Of a stretch of DNA of 64,000 nucleotides, positions 23,643 through 35,093 are shown in pieces. The stretch comes from Papiliotrema nemorosa (lineage: Eukaryota; Basidiomycota; Tremellomycetes; Tremellales; Rhynchogastremaceae). The stretch is from the NCBI GenBank assembly GCA_032158125.1, contig JASKOT010000041.1, forward strand, positions 86,572-150,571, in the 5' to 3' direction. A program made the translations under genes and the position numbers. Position 1 is the first letter of the stretch, and every line of letters starts with the position of its first letter. The notes beneath the pieces are model-generated. The model was given only the letters and a program-made list of their open reading frames with translations, was not told the DNA's origin and did no database searches.

Positions 23643-26600
23643 ATGGTGCTCATCGAGTCGGCTCTTCCTCCGGTCATTCCCAAAGGTGACCCTCCCTCGA
23701 CATCCATGTCGACTTCTGATCGCCCTCTCCCTTCACATCTCATCTATCCCTCACCCGCAGAGACAGACCCAATGTTGCCCCCTACCCCATCCGACCCCAC
23801 TTCCGGGTTAGAAGCCCAACAATCCACCACCTCCCCCACCACCATCGTCAACGCCTCTCCTCGTCATCCCTTGTCGCATACCATCACTCTTCACGGCAAA
23901 CTAGCCCATCCTCCCATGCATCGATCAGATTCCATGCCCCAAGGGTATGCACCTCGACCGGGGATGATCAGAACGTTGACGACCCCCGCTTTGGCCGCCA
24001 TGGGGTCTCCGTCGGGATTGGGGAAAGAGTTCAAGTTGAACAGTCCAGTCGGATCAGCCAAGATTGGAGAGTCTTCCAGAAAGATCGAAGAAGACAGAGA
24101 GGATCTCACGACAAAGGGGAAGAAGAGGAAACGACTCGCTAAAGCGTGTTCCGCTTGTCATGTGAGTGCACCTCGTACCGACTCACATTCTTGTTCAATC
24201 CTTCTCTCATCGATCACCCTTCTTCCCAGTTTAATCAGGCTGACTGTCTCTAGAAGAACAAACGCCGGTGTGACGGCTTTGCTCCATGCTCAAACTGCGA
24301 ATTCTCCTCAAGGGCATGCATGTACCTCAACTCGGCTGGAGAGATCATCCCACCGCCCCGAACTCGAGAAACCACCGCGGTGAGAAAAGACAGCTCTGCA
24401 GTCGGGACACCCACCACCTCGTCTGTCCACATCGGCGTTGTCTCGACTTCCAACGGTGCGGCTCCAGGCGGAAAGGGCGATCGACCAATAGCTGGCGGGA
24501 ATGCCAGCTCGAACGGGTCTCCTGAAAAGCGACCATACAATAATCAGACCGGGAGGTCGGGCAAAGGTGGTCAAGGCTTGGATCAGGATGGCAGGGATGA
24601 AGAGGACGAGTACAGTGGATCCATCCATGACCCTCTTGAAGCCGTCGACAGGGATACCGCCCTCAGTGCTGAGCTCATCGATCGTGAGTCCAGATCCGAT
24701 TCCGATATTCTTTCTTCTGACGAGCAGTCTTCTTCAGCCGGATTCACCCATATGGCTCCATGCTGCATGGCCCGACCTTCCATTACCGCCTCTTTGTCGG
24801 CCGTGCTTCCCCTCTCTTGCTCGACGCCATGTATGCTCTCTCGGCGCACCTCTCCCAGAACCCAACTCTGCTCAACACCATTTCACCCTTTATCCCCCTC
24901 TGGGCGCGAGGCAACGTCTTTGCCGACCGAGCGAGTCGAACGGCCAAACATCTCATCAACCTCCGCGCGACATGGTCCGACGAGGAGAAACGACTCGATC
25001 GGGGCACATGGGAAGAGACTGAATTCGTTCAGGCCCTCTACCTCCTCAGCGTATACTACGTCTCGGCTCGTCAGCCCACTCTTGGTTTCTTCTTTCTCGA
25101 CGCTGCGATCGACATCCTTCGTCCGACCTCCACAGCCACTTTGCCCCGCCCTTCCACTTTAGCCGGACTGAGCACGATAGAGTATCTCACTCTGGGAGAA
25201 TGCAGGAACAGGACGTTTTGGATGTTGGTCTTGCATGATCTCTGCGCGGCTGCCAATGGCCGTCCGAGGAGGTTGATGGATCACGAGGTCTACAATATAC
25301 CCTTGCCAGGAGACGAGGGGCAATGGGAGCGATGGGGAGGAGGAGGTTCTCTCGCTCGTGATGGAGCAAGACGAGACGGATTGGCGGTCGGTACAGGGAA
25401 CTGGGGTGGTAGTGAGGGTCAAATTGGAGAACTAGGTCATGTCTTGCGTGTGGTATGTCTCAAGCTCACACGGAATTCGGGGTGACATTGCAGTTGGTGG
25501 TGTTTAGCGATATCATGACCGTCGCCAATTCCGGCATTCAAAGTCCCGAGGCAAGAGGTACACCGGGACAGCACGAGCATGCACTCAAGGCAAGTCTCTT
25601 CTCGCACTCCTTCAAGCCGGTCCTTCGCGTCATGCGCAGGCCCTCCACCACATGTCGCTCAAAGTCAAATTGCACAACAAGATCAAAACTAATCCTCCAG
25701 TCTTGGGCACATGCTTTACCCTCTTCTATGCGATTCGACGAAAACACCCTCACTGCTGCCGTTGCCAAGCTCAATTCCTCGCAACAGACTGTTTCTCGAT
25801 CAGGATGGCTCTTTGCATACATGCACGCCATGGCTGAATGTGGAATGTTTTACCTTCAAGCGGCACTCGCCACCATTGGCGCAGAGTATACGGCGCAACG
25901 ACAAAGTCAAGCCGTAGACAATATTGCCGTCATCTTGGAAGCCATCGGTGCCAGGGGTAGAGAGTCGCCTCTGAGTGAGTTTACCGCTCAGAGCTACCCC
26001 TGTACCCAACGCTGACTTTTAGTGGTATTCCCCCTACTTGTCGTATCCAACTGGCATGATCACCTTCGATCGACGCCGGCACCTCCTACAGCTCAGCAAC
26101 ATCTTTTGGATGATCGAATACCGCTCTGGTGGGCTGAAGCATCACGAGATTGGGGATTCGAGAGGAATCCCCCTCAGGCAGAACCTACCTACTCTCGGTC
26201 CCATTTGATACCTCCCTCCTCTCACCCAGAACGCCATTCGTTCTCTGAGCGATCACCCATTTCGTCTCACGCTCCCCCCTCGTCAACCCTATCAACCACG
26301 TCGAGCTTGTCACATCGTCATTCCCACTCGTACTCCAAATCCCAATCTTCCAGACCAGGAGGATCCGCAATCTCTCAACCCTCACCGCTACCTCCAACGT
26401 CCACGTCGAGCTTGGGCCTATACGGTACCTCTCCACCTATTGCACCTGTGACTTCAGTCTCGTCCCGCTCAGCCGAGGCGGCTCCATCTTCGCAAGCGAC
26501 ACTTGTGGCGCACTCCGCGTCGTCATCCTCGAGCGGTGCGGCTCATCGATACTCTCAACCTCAACTCGCCCCACTCCGCCAACGAGCAAACACCCTTGCT

Positions 26601-27272
26601 TCCACGTCGGTCACTTCACACCGGGTCAGATCACCTTCTCCGGGGTTCCCGGGGCATTTGACACTTTCCACATCTGGCGGATCACTTCTCCCCTCTAGTG
26701 TTCAAGGGGGTCGAAGGCCCCTGCCTTCCATCAGCGGAGAGGTACCTCAGCGAGGTAGTATCAGTGGGGACAGGTTGGAGATCAAATTGCCGCCATTACC
26801 ACCTATGGACCCGTCCCCCCGACACGAGGGGGTGTTCAAATTTCCCTCGTTTTGGAACAACGCGACGGGGAACAACGGTGGAAGTGGATCGGGCACTCCT
26901 ACGGGATTGACTCTGGGTGGTCCTCTTGGTGACGCCAATGGTGCAGGAGTGGGTAAGACCAAGTTTAGCTCGCCCAGTCCGAGGTTCAACCCTTACTCGA
27001 GCTCAGGAAAAAGGTCGAGTATAGGTGGACCGGGAGGCATAGGGAGGTTTGGTCAAGAAGATAAAGTGGATTCAAGACCCGTCTCTCCTAAGTCTATCCC
27101 TCGGACATTGGTGCCGGAAAGGAGGGAAGAGGAAACGAATGGAAAGCCTGCTACGGAGAGGGGAGAGGAGAGGGATGTGGGAGGACCCGTGGGGATTCAA
27201 GCGTTGATTAGTGCCGCAGAGGAGAAGAGTAAAGAGAGGGAGACGATCAGGGGTTTGGAAGTGGCTGCGTAG
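23643..27272 (+). CDS. Zn2Cys6 transcription factor with Fungal_trans domain
   Basis: Nuclear DNA-binding regulator. The cluster is CSACHKNKRRC...PCSNC...C (C-x2-C-x6-C-x5-C-x2-C-x6-C), split by an intron after the fourth residue, as often in this family. The middle homology region follows: AELIDLFFSRIHPYGSMLHG (assembled across an intron), LLLDAMYALSAHLSQ, FFLDAAIDILRP, ECRNRTFWMLVLHD and SWAHALPSSMRFDENTL. The last exon (from about 26022) is a disordered Ser/Pro-rich tail. A GC-AG intron at 25590-25700 is proposed because it joins EHALK to SWAHALP; it is 111 nt with no in-frame stop, so retention would also be readable. The start may be 23643 or 23707 (MSTSDRPLP). Target genes unknown. Confidence 0.85.
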
Positions 27273-27836
27273 TCGATTCGCATGTTCAAGAGCACCAGTG
27301 ATGAATTCATAGTCGTATTTGCCTCGGAATGGTTTCGTGACTCTTGGGACAGGCCGACTGATGGGTACTGAGCATGAGAGCCGATAGACGATCCTCTTCA
27401 TACCTGAGCGTCACATACTTAGAGGGTAGCTCTTGAATCCGTCATAGCGCCGTGTGCACGCAAGGGGGGCACGGTCAAGATGCCTCCGCTCCTCAGCCAC
27501 CATGAGACGCGCGGAGCATTGGTTCATGTGATAGCCTCGAGAAGCTTGTGTGGGGTGGATAAGAGGCGTCTTGAGTGCAGATGATAGCTGAATATAGCAC
27601 ATCGCACATTGCGATACACACATCACACGCACAGAACAGCATCCAACTCCTACGAGTACATGCACACATACATACATACAGACTGGTTCCTCGTGATCGA
27701 CATAGTCTGCACACGCACTTGGCGCTTGGTACATCAACCATCCATCTTGTACTCGAGCACGAAAGCCATTCGGGGGTCTTGCCGAGTCCCGAGTCGTCCC
27801 GCATTGTCGGTCACCTCACTCGGGATCCAGTACACC
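27273..27836. other. Intergenic region
   Basis: A 0.56-kb stretch between the Zn2Cys6 factor and a small ORF, with a short ACATACATACAT tandem near 27665. No gene is recognised. Confidence 0.45.
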
Positions 27837-28211
27837 ATGTCCACATTATCGCAGTCTGACCCGAACGACCGACCTGTCCATCCAAACTCGACAAAAGAGA
27901 AGGAATGGCCGGATGGCCTTCCGGGTCCTGCGGCATTGAACCCTCAAATGACGGCAACTACCTCGAAGCAAACCCAAATTGAAAAAGGACATGAACGGAC
28001 TGAGGCTGGACACCAAGCTCAAGGTCCGGGAAGGGAGGTGACCCTTTGGAAGGTGGTCAAACCCGTCTTGACCATCATGACTTTCGTCCACATGTCCCAA
28101 TTTGTAGGGCGGATCATACGTTACAGAGGATTCGACTTCCTGTATGAGGGAAAGTATTATAATGAAGGAGTGGTGGGGTGGGTCTTGAACACGACGCTCA
28201 CTCGGGGATGA
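27837..28211 (+). CDS. Small hypothetical protein
   Basis: Open frame of 124 codons starting MSTLSQSDPNDRP after ACACC. The first 70 residues are hydrophilic (Gln/Glu/Lys/Pro), followed by one moderately hydrophobic segment with PVLTIMTFVHMSQFVG and a basic/aromatic end with YRGFDFLYEGKYYNEG. I do not recognise it. It could be a single-pass membrane peptide or chance; the amino-acid composition is more protein-like than surrounding frames. It is convergent with the next regulator, whose end lies 178 bp away. Confidence 0.35.
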   Translation: MSTLSQSDPNDRPVHPNSTKEKEWPDGLPGPAALNPQMTATTSKQTQIEKGHERTEAGHQAQGPGREVTLWKVVKPVLTIMTFVHMSQFVGRIIRYRGFDFLYEGKYYNEGVVGWVLNTTLTRG

Positions 28212-28388
28212 GCGGTAGTGGTATCACAAGGGATATTAGAATGAATCCAATATGGCATGGCGTGCACTTGCGAGACTATAATGATTGGTACTGAGCAGAC
28301 GAGTACTCGTATAACGTATGATGATACAGTGTCTCGCACCAGGGACAGGTAGAACTGGGTGGGCCTATACCCAACATCGATCCTCACC

Positions 28389-31318
28389 TCACCTGACCAT
28401 TGGCGAATTGCTCCTACTCTCCTCAATCTGATCTTCTGGCGGTGGAGGCATTTGGACAAAGCTAATGGCGGAGAACTGACGTCAGGACTCGTAAAGCGCA
28501 GATGGAAACTCACCATCTCCCACCAGTCTTTGAAAACTTGTTGCCCAACTTCATCCATTGGTCCTTGGGTACATAGCGCACAGGTGATGTGCAGTACTTT
28601 GCCCCTGACAGACTCGCCGTTTGAAGCGAGGTCTTCCATGGGAATACTACAAGTTAGCCATTGTCCTGGAAGGGCAGATTAGTAGGAGAGGTCACATACC
28701 CCATAAGCAGCTCGTGGATCTCTTTAGCTAGCGCTTGACGTTCCTTGGCCAACTGTTCCGGTGCCACCTCTTGCAGTGCCGATCGTAGGTCGTACTGAAT
28801 GTCAGCGTAGCCTCGCATCCCTACTCACCAAGGCAAACTTGACAATCGCAGCGGTGATCAAGATGTTTGCCCTCTGCATCGCAAACACCTCTCTCGTACC
28901 CTCCACGCCCATCCCGCCCATTCCAGCTATACCCATCCCTCCGGCAGTAAAGCCCACAGACTCGGGGTGCTGGATGACCTCTGGCATATCTTCCTTTAAG
29001 ATCTTGTGTAACCTCGCTTCGGCCCGTTCTGTCCATTGCGGAGGGACGATCCTGTTGGCTCCGAATTGTCCTTGACCAGATCCAGAATCAAACGCTCCAA
29101 ACTCCCAATTGGATGTGGAAGGGTTGGAGGTGGAGGTGGAGGCGGAAAATTGGTCGTGGTGGTTGGCAGTGAGCCAGCGGTGGTAGAAGAAACATTCAGA
29201 CAAGATGCGGAACAGTCGAGATACAATCACGAAACCCGTCAAGACGGAAGGTTTTGATGGAGGTTGGGTGAACATTCCTTGAGAGGTGATGAAATCGTCA
29301 TCGATGGGTTCGGGGAGAGAGCATACACCTTGGAAATCGTTGATCAACATGGGTGGCCCGGGAATCGCTCTCGTTCTGAATATGGTCAGATTGTGTCGAG
29401 GAGGAGCACATAGGGAGGGGTTGGGTGCGGTGCTCACTTGTCACTGTCGTAGAGTTGCCAGAACACCCGGCGACGGAGTTGCACTTCGACCGCGTCCAAG
29501 CCCATCAAGTTTGTCCTCTCATCGCTGTGCATCCCCATTGAGAAGGCCAACTGGGTGGCCTGACCTAGTCGTGCAGCAGCAGTGTGGCCCAATCCGATTG
29601 ATAATAGGTAAAACATGTCACTGAATATGAGCTGCTTGTTCTGAGACCCTTAGCTGACAATATTATAGTGGTCACTTGGGTCAAGTTGGTCGGACCGTAG
29701 TATGTCCTCTGCAGCATTTTACATGTGCGGTGACATTTCCTCTGCAAAGCTTTTAAACCGTCAATGTCGAATTCCGCCGTGACGACTCGCGCAGTGGGCA
29801 ACTGGGATATGACATATGCCACTGTCCATGAGCAAATACCCCCTGAGGACAAGGATGACCCACCTATACTCAATAGTAGCGCCCTAAAATCTGTATCCCT
29901 CAGATCTCTCCTCGTCGCCAGGTGCTCTGCGAATGTCGGTCGATGGACAAGCGGTAATAATGGATACAGATATTTCAAAAAGAGCGAGATGAAATGGGTA
30001 ATGTTGGACCAAGAAGTCACATCCTCGACTTGCGGTTCCGCTTTCCTCCTCCCGCTGCTTGGTCCGCTGGAAGGCATCGACGAAGCAGTCATGGGCATCC
30101 CTGGTGTCCCACTCAATCCTGCAAAGGAAGACCCATTGACCGAAGCTGACCCTATCGAGTTGTTTTCTGGTGATTCAAACTGGAGTAGATGCGCTTGGTC
30201 AGAGAACCAATCCATCGTTCCTACTCCGTGTCCACTGGGCACCGACCCAAAGTTGCCCCCTGACGCAGTCGGTGTGCCCGCTAATGACCCCACAGCTGTA
30301 CCCTCTAACAAGGAGTCCAACCAGCCAAGATCCAGGTCGGACGGTCGATTACGTGGTGAAAAGTTGAACGATGATGTGGGACCGGTATACGTGCTTTGAG
30401 TGGGTTTAGGATCGGTAAATGTGTGAGGGTCAAATACCATAGACCCGGCTGGGGGAGGGAGTGGCACGTAGTTGTTGGAGAAGGATGACTTTGGACGGGC
30501 GGTGGAGGTGCTGGATGTGCGTGGTTTGGGGGGTTTTGGTGCTGTGAATGAAGGTTCGGCTTTCACCTGACCCTCACCCTCTTGGGCTGCTTTCATCTTG
30601 AGCACGTAGCTGGTCATAAGCACTGCCGATCTGTAAAGTCTCGTTGCTGACAAGACATCGGGGTGTTGGAGATCGGGGGAAAGGGGGATAGCGATGGACT
30701 CACCCATTCTTCCGACCTGGCCTCTTGCGAACGTATTCAAAGGTGCATTCTATACCTAGCTTTCTGCATCCTTCACATGATTTATCGACTGCACTGCCGG
30801 CTTGTGGATTATCGTCTTCGAGTTTGCATTTGATCTGCAAAAATCAGGTCACGCCTTCGAAAAGTCGATCATAATTGAAGGCTCACCTTGCGCCGACGAC
30901 AGTTGTCACACGTCTTTGGGTTCTCGCTCATGGTCCTCTTTACCCCCGGGTTCAACTTGGTCTGACTTGATCCGCTTGCATGGGGTATATGGCCATTCCC
31001 ATTGCCGATTCCATTCCCAGTGGGTACGAGCCCCCCGGGATGTAATCCATTACTCCCGTTTCCCTGCCTCATCAAGCTCCCTCCTATGCTCATGGGATCT
31101 GTCGGGGACAACTTGATCTGACCATTCATCGGTCGACCAAGCAGCTCGGGGTCGATAAACCCCCCGTTGGAATACGCTTCATCCCCATCATCATCATCAT
31201 CCTCTTCGTTGATATGATTATCGTAATCCTCGCCTCCGGGTAGACCATGTTCCGGATCGTGTTCATTCCCATGCAACGTCCGCAGATCCGACAGCGAGAT
31301 GTCGAAATGTTCTGGCAT
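28389..31318 (-). CDS. Zn2Cys6 transcription factor with Fungal_trans domain, long inter-cysteine loop
   Basis: Nuclear regulator of about 790 residues, starting MPEHFDISLSDL. An acidic run lies near residues 38-46. The zinc cluster is CDNCRRRKIKC, a 16-residue loop, then CEGCRKLGIEC (C-x2-C-x6-C-x16-C-x2-C-x6-C), followed by VRKRPGRKNGYV; the loop is much longer than the usual 5-9. The middle homology region contains FLKYLYPLLPLVHRPTF, ATQLAFSMGMHSDER, VQLRRRVFWQLYDSDK and LTGFVIVSRLFRILSE. It ends MPPPPEDQIEESRSNSPMVR. Nine or so exons; one proposed intron is only 38 nt with a GTCAGC donor and was needed to reach DMFYLLSIG. The neighbouring C2H2 factor lies upstream in the same orientation. 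No target is inferred. Confidence 0.82.
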
Positions 31319-31862
31319 GGTGTCAAGGTAGCGGGGCCAGTGGTGGATGTGGGGCCAGAAGAGGTGTGGAGACGGTGTATAGTCGGAAGGAAGGGATCGA
31401 GGTTGAGGATGAAGAAGCAAAACAACAAAAAAGGGGAGAGCGAGTTGAACGGCAATGGCCTAGACCCCCGTCGAGGCAATCGTTGAAGTTCAACACACGG
31501 CTCAGGACATCCCATGTATGCGGCTTGGAGAGTGGAGGTAGCCTCTTACCCCCTGATCGATCCCATCCCCCATGCATGCTAGGCTTGTGTGAGGTACATG
31601 GAGGTGTGGAAGGGGGGATGGGTGGGTTGGCTGGGTGGCGACGCCTAACTCGAATAAGCGGGCATTTGTCCTTTCCCCCGAGAATGGTCCGCACTTCTTT
31701 CTTCCCCTCGACAGCTTGTCGTTCTGACTATATACTTGTGGCTCGCGCACCATGAGATGATACACTTCTGGTAGTAGTATTGGCTCGTTATATACACCTG
31801 TGACCGGTCAGATCGCTCTTGACACCTTCCTCCCATAGCCCAATCCCGTGGAGCTCATGTCC
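31319..31862. other. Intergenic region between two minus-strand regulators
   Basis: A 0.54-kb stretch holding the leader/promoter of the Zn2Cys6 factor and the 3' end of the C2H2 factor. No gene is recognised. Confidence 0.45.
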
Positions 31863-33268
31863 TCACCCCTCCCTACCACCTAGACCACACCCTTCCACTG
31901 GTGACCCGGTGACAGGCTCAAACTTGACCGGTCTCGAGACCTCACCTAACAGCTCATCCTGTCTCGAGCTGGACCTTCGCTTGAGAGAGTACTGATCCAA
32001 TCCCGTTCCACCTAGGGTCTCGAAACCACTCCTCGACGTCCCCGCAGATCCGATCGAGGAGGGCAAGGGAGTGACCATGGAAGTCGGGAGCGCCGAAGCA
32101 GTGGTAGCTGTCGTCGCGCTGTACTCGAGCATCGGAACGGAATCGTAGGAATAGGTATACCCATGAGTCGGTTTAAACTGGCTGGGGCATTGGGGAGGGG
32201 AGGATTTGACCGATGGATAGGCGTATGGATGAGCATTGAAATGGGAGTGAGACTTGCTCGGGGAGCGTGCAGGACCAGGGGAAGATGAGAGCATCTCCAT
32301 GCTATCGCCCGACTCGGTGCATTCCTTGTCACGGCGAGCGTCGTGAGTCTGAGGGTGAGCTACGAGGTGACACCGGTTCCCCGATGACTGACTCTTAGGT
32401 GTCGACGTAGATTGGAACTGACCGAGAAGGCTCGACCACATCCTGGTCGATGACATTTGAATGCTTCCATGTCAGCGTCCATTTGGGTGCTGGGTACTCA
32501 CGCTTGGCACCGGTATGCACCGACATGTGGGTATTCAGAGAGCTAGGTCGATTAAACCTTTTATCACATACAGGGCTATACGTCAGCGACGAGCCTATCC
32601 TGACTGCTGTCTACTCACCACACATGTCTACGAGTCTTCTGAATCGCCTTTTCCCTCTCTACATCCCCCTGACCTTCCGCCTCATGATCCTCTACAGCGG
32701 CCATCTCCCATCCAACAAAAGGCTGAGCATACTGATACTCTACCCGATTCCAATCCTCGACACCTTTGCCAGGTGTATCCCCTGATGGCATAGTCAGGCC
32801 TCGCAACTTTGACCCGGCGGCCAGGACCGGTAGATTCGGTAGGGCAGCATACGGCGACGGAGTGAACATCATTGAACTGTCGGAATAGCTCCTCGTATGG
32901 GTGTTCCAATTCAAATGGGTTGTCTGGGGTGAAGAGAAAGCTGACCCGGCTTGTTGAAAATTGTATCCTGGCAAGACTCGAGGCGATCCCGAGTACGGGG
33001 TGGAAGAGTAAGGGTGGGTCGAAGGGGTATGGTGTGACCTGTCATTGGACACGGGGAGGGTGGAGTGACTGACAAGCGGAGTCTCGTAGATGTTGTACTG
33101 CGATAGGTCCATCGGCTGCAACAGGGGTAAAGTGGGGACTGCCTGCTGATCGGTGGGATTGGCAGCTTGTGGCTGGAGCGGCCCCGACATGGTCGTGGTC
33201 GTTGTCATGGGGAAAGAGTATGTCTGACGGTAGGTGTAAGATGGGAGCTGAGAGGTAGTATGCGTCAT
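31863..33268 (-). CDS. C2H2 zinc-finger transcription factor
   Basis: Four exons (33268-32619, 32575-32502, 32463-32393, 32348-31863). Both fingers are assembled only by splicing. Finger 1 is CPVCDKRFNRPSSLNTHMSVH (C-x2-C-x12-H-x3-H), split after its first Cys; finger 2 is CHRPGCGRAFSVSS...H..H (C-x4-C-x12-H-x3-H), whose last His lies beyond the final intron (32349-32392, GTCAGT donor). Linker HTGAKPF between fingers is the canonical TGEKP type. The N-terminal 210 residues are Thr/Ser/Gln/Pro-rich, and the C-terminal 160 are Ser/Pro-rich with SLKRRSSSRQDELL. The finger pair resembles the fungal RPSSL...CGR.F.V.SN class of stress and nutrient regulators, but I cannot name an orthologue. Confidence 0.82.
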
Positions 33269-35093
33269 GGTCAGTGCTATCTCGCCTTGCAAAAAGTGAG
33301 TCTGAGAGCGACAGATAGGCAGGACCGATCAAGAGAACAGGGATCGACTCGAGGTGATAAAGTGTCCTCTCCGCCCACCCGCCTTCAGCATAAAGGAGCT
33401 AAACTTCTTTTCTTCTCTTCATCACTGGTTGACCTCCATAGCTGGCCTCGATGGGCTGGAACGAGATCCAAGGGGTATGTTTATAGGTGGGGCCTTTGGA
33501 GCAGGGGTGTGAAAGGAGTGAAAAGTGACCCCTTCATCGAGTCCACCATGGGTCCGAGTATAGGGAGGCCTTGAAAGGAGTGCGTGGGAGAGCGTCAACT
33601 CACCGAGATGCTGTTCGCCCACCAGGGACGTTGTAGCCGTGCTGGCTGGAGATCTTATACCTGTCGTCGCTTCTGGACAAGGTTGTCAAGATGGGTCAAG
33701 CGGTATCCTTTAGCATGGGGCGAAGAGCAAATTTTGATCAGGCGTGATGAGTCTTCGTTGGTCGTGTAGATTTCGTACAAGGTCGTATCAGCTATCGTCA
33801 CAGAGGTCGTAAAGGGAGTTCGTGAGGAAGAATGAGTAGTGAAAGAAGCAGAATGAGGATAATCAAGAGATCAGGATGATACGACCACCAGGTCGAACAA
33901 GGGGCCAAGGAGTCACCCATCAGACCCTTTTCACCCCACGCACACACCTCACTCCTGTCTCTTTACCTCGGAGGTATTCACCTTGGAAAGCTCGGGCACA
34001 CGCCTATGTGACAGCTTGTCGGGATAAGCGGAGCAGAACGGGGTGTCCTGTAGCGCAGGGCGTGGGTCGAAGCTCTGGGTTTGATCTCCTCGAGGCCCAT
34101 TAAAGGGAGAGGAGGCATGGGCGGAGCCATCTTCGTTGCCGGCGGTTCGAGCTTCTTCGAAGGGACACACCCAGTGTATCGTTGCGACGTACATGAGGGG
34201 TCGAGTGTTCCTTTATCCTGACCCCCCACTACCCAACCCCCAAAGCGTTCCGAGGTGATCGGGGGATCTTTTTGATCAGCAATGATCCCATCAGAAACGG
34301 TTGGAATGGTCTGGAGCCAAGAACGGAGACTATGAGTATCTCTGTCGGTAACGCCTGGGTGGTAGGAGTTCGATGCATTATCCATCGCGACAAGCGCAGC
34401 AGGAGACATCTCCAAGAATGTCGCACGAATCGCACCAATCTCCTGGCCCTTTGGTTATTTTCAGTTCCAGAGTGTTCCCTGCCTGATTCCACTCGATGGA
34501 TCGACTAGAGGAGTTCGAACAGTCTGACGACCCTGTGAGATGAAAACTACCGAGACGACTCTGAGGTGCGAAACCGTTGGTGACGGGCTGAATCGGTCGA
34601 CTGGCTGATCTTGCACCATCGTCGCATGGAATTGACTTCTCGCCTATGCATCCATCTGTACCCGAGTGAGTGCTCCATTTCTCGGCTGGATAAGCTATAT
34701 CTCGATTATGAACACATTGTATGCTGTATGACCAGAGAGCTGGATGAGCTGGTGGAATGGGCCGCACCCTGCTTGATCTTTCCCCTTGTAGTCATCCGTG
34801 GTACTATCAAACCGTCGACATGTGATGCCCTCATGCTCATCTGGCTATAATTACCCACAACGGGAACCATCTCATGCTCGCTTGGAAGAAATACAGATCT
34901 ACACTAGACTGCGCCTAGCATCGATGGTGACTAGCCCGGGCTACCGGCAGAAATGGATGAACCTCGACATGAGGGCAAGCACCATAATCAGCCCTCTCGT
35001 GTGATCTTATCTGAGGTCGTCCCTCCAGACTATTCATATATGGACGCAGAACGGTAGAGTCTCTGCTGATCCCCTTTGACAGCGACACACACC
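33269..35093. other. Intergenic region, divergent promoters
   Basis: About 1.8 kb between a C2H2 factor and a polyamine oxidase. A TATATA near 35035 sits about 55 bp before the oxidase ATG. Remaining open frames are short and without motifs. No tRNA seen. Confidence 0.45.

Noticed and set aside
32386..32456. C2H2 gene ending right after the second finger
   Set aside because: A stop appears only if the 44-nt intron at 32349-32392 is ignored; splicing supplies the last His of the finger and a Ser-rich tail.
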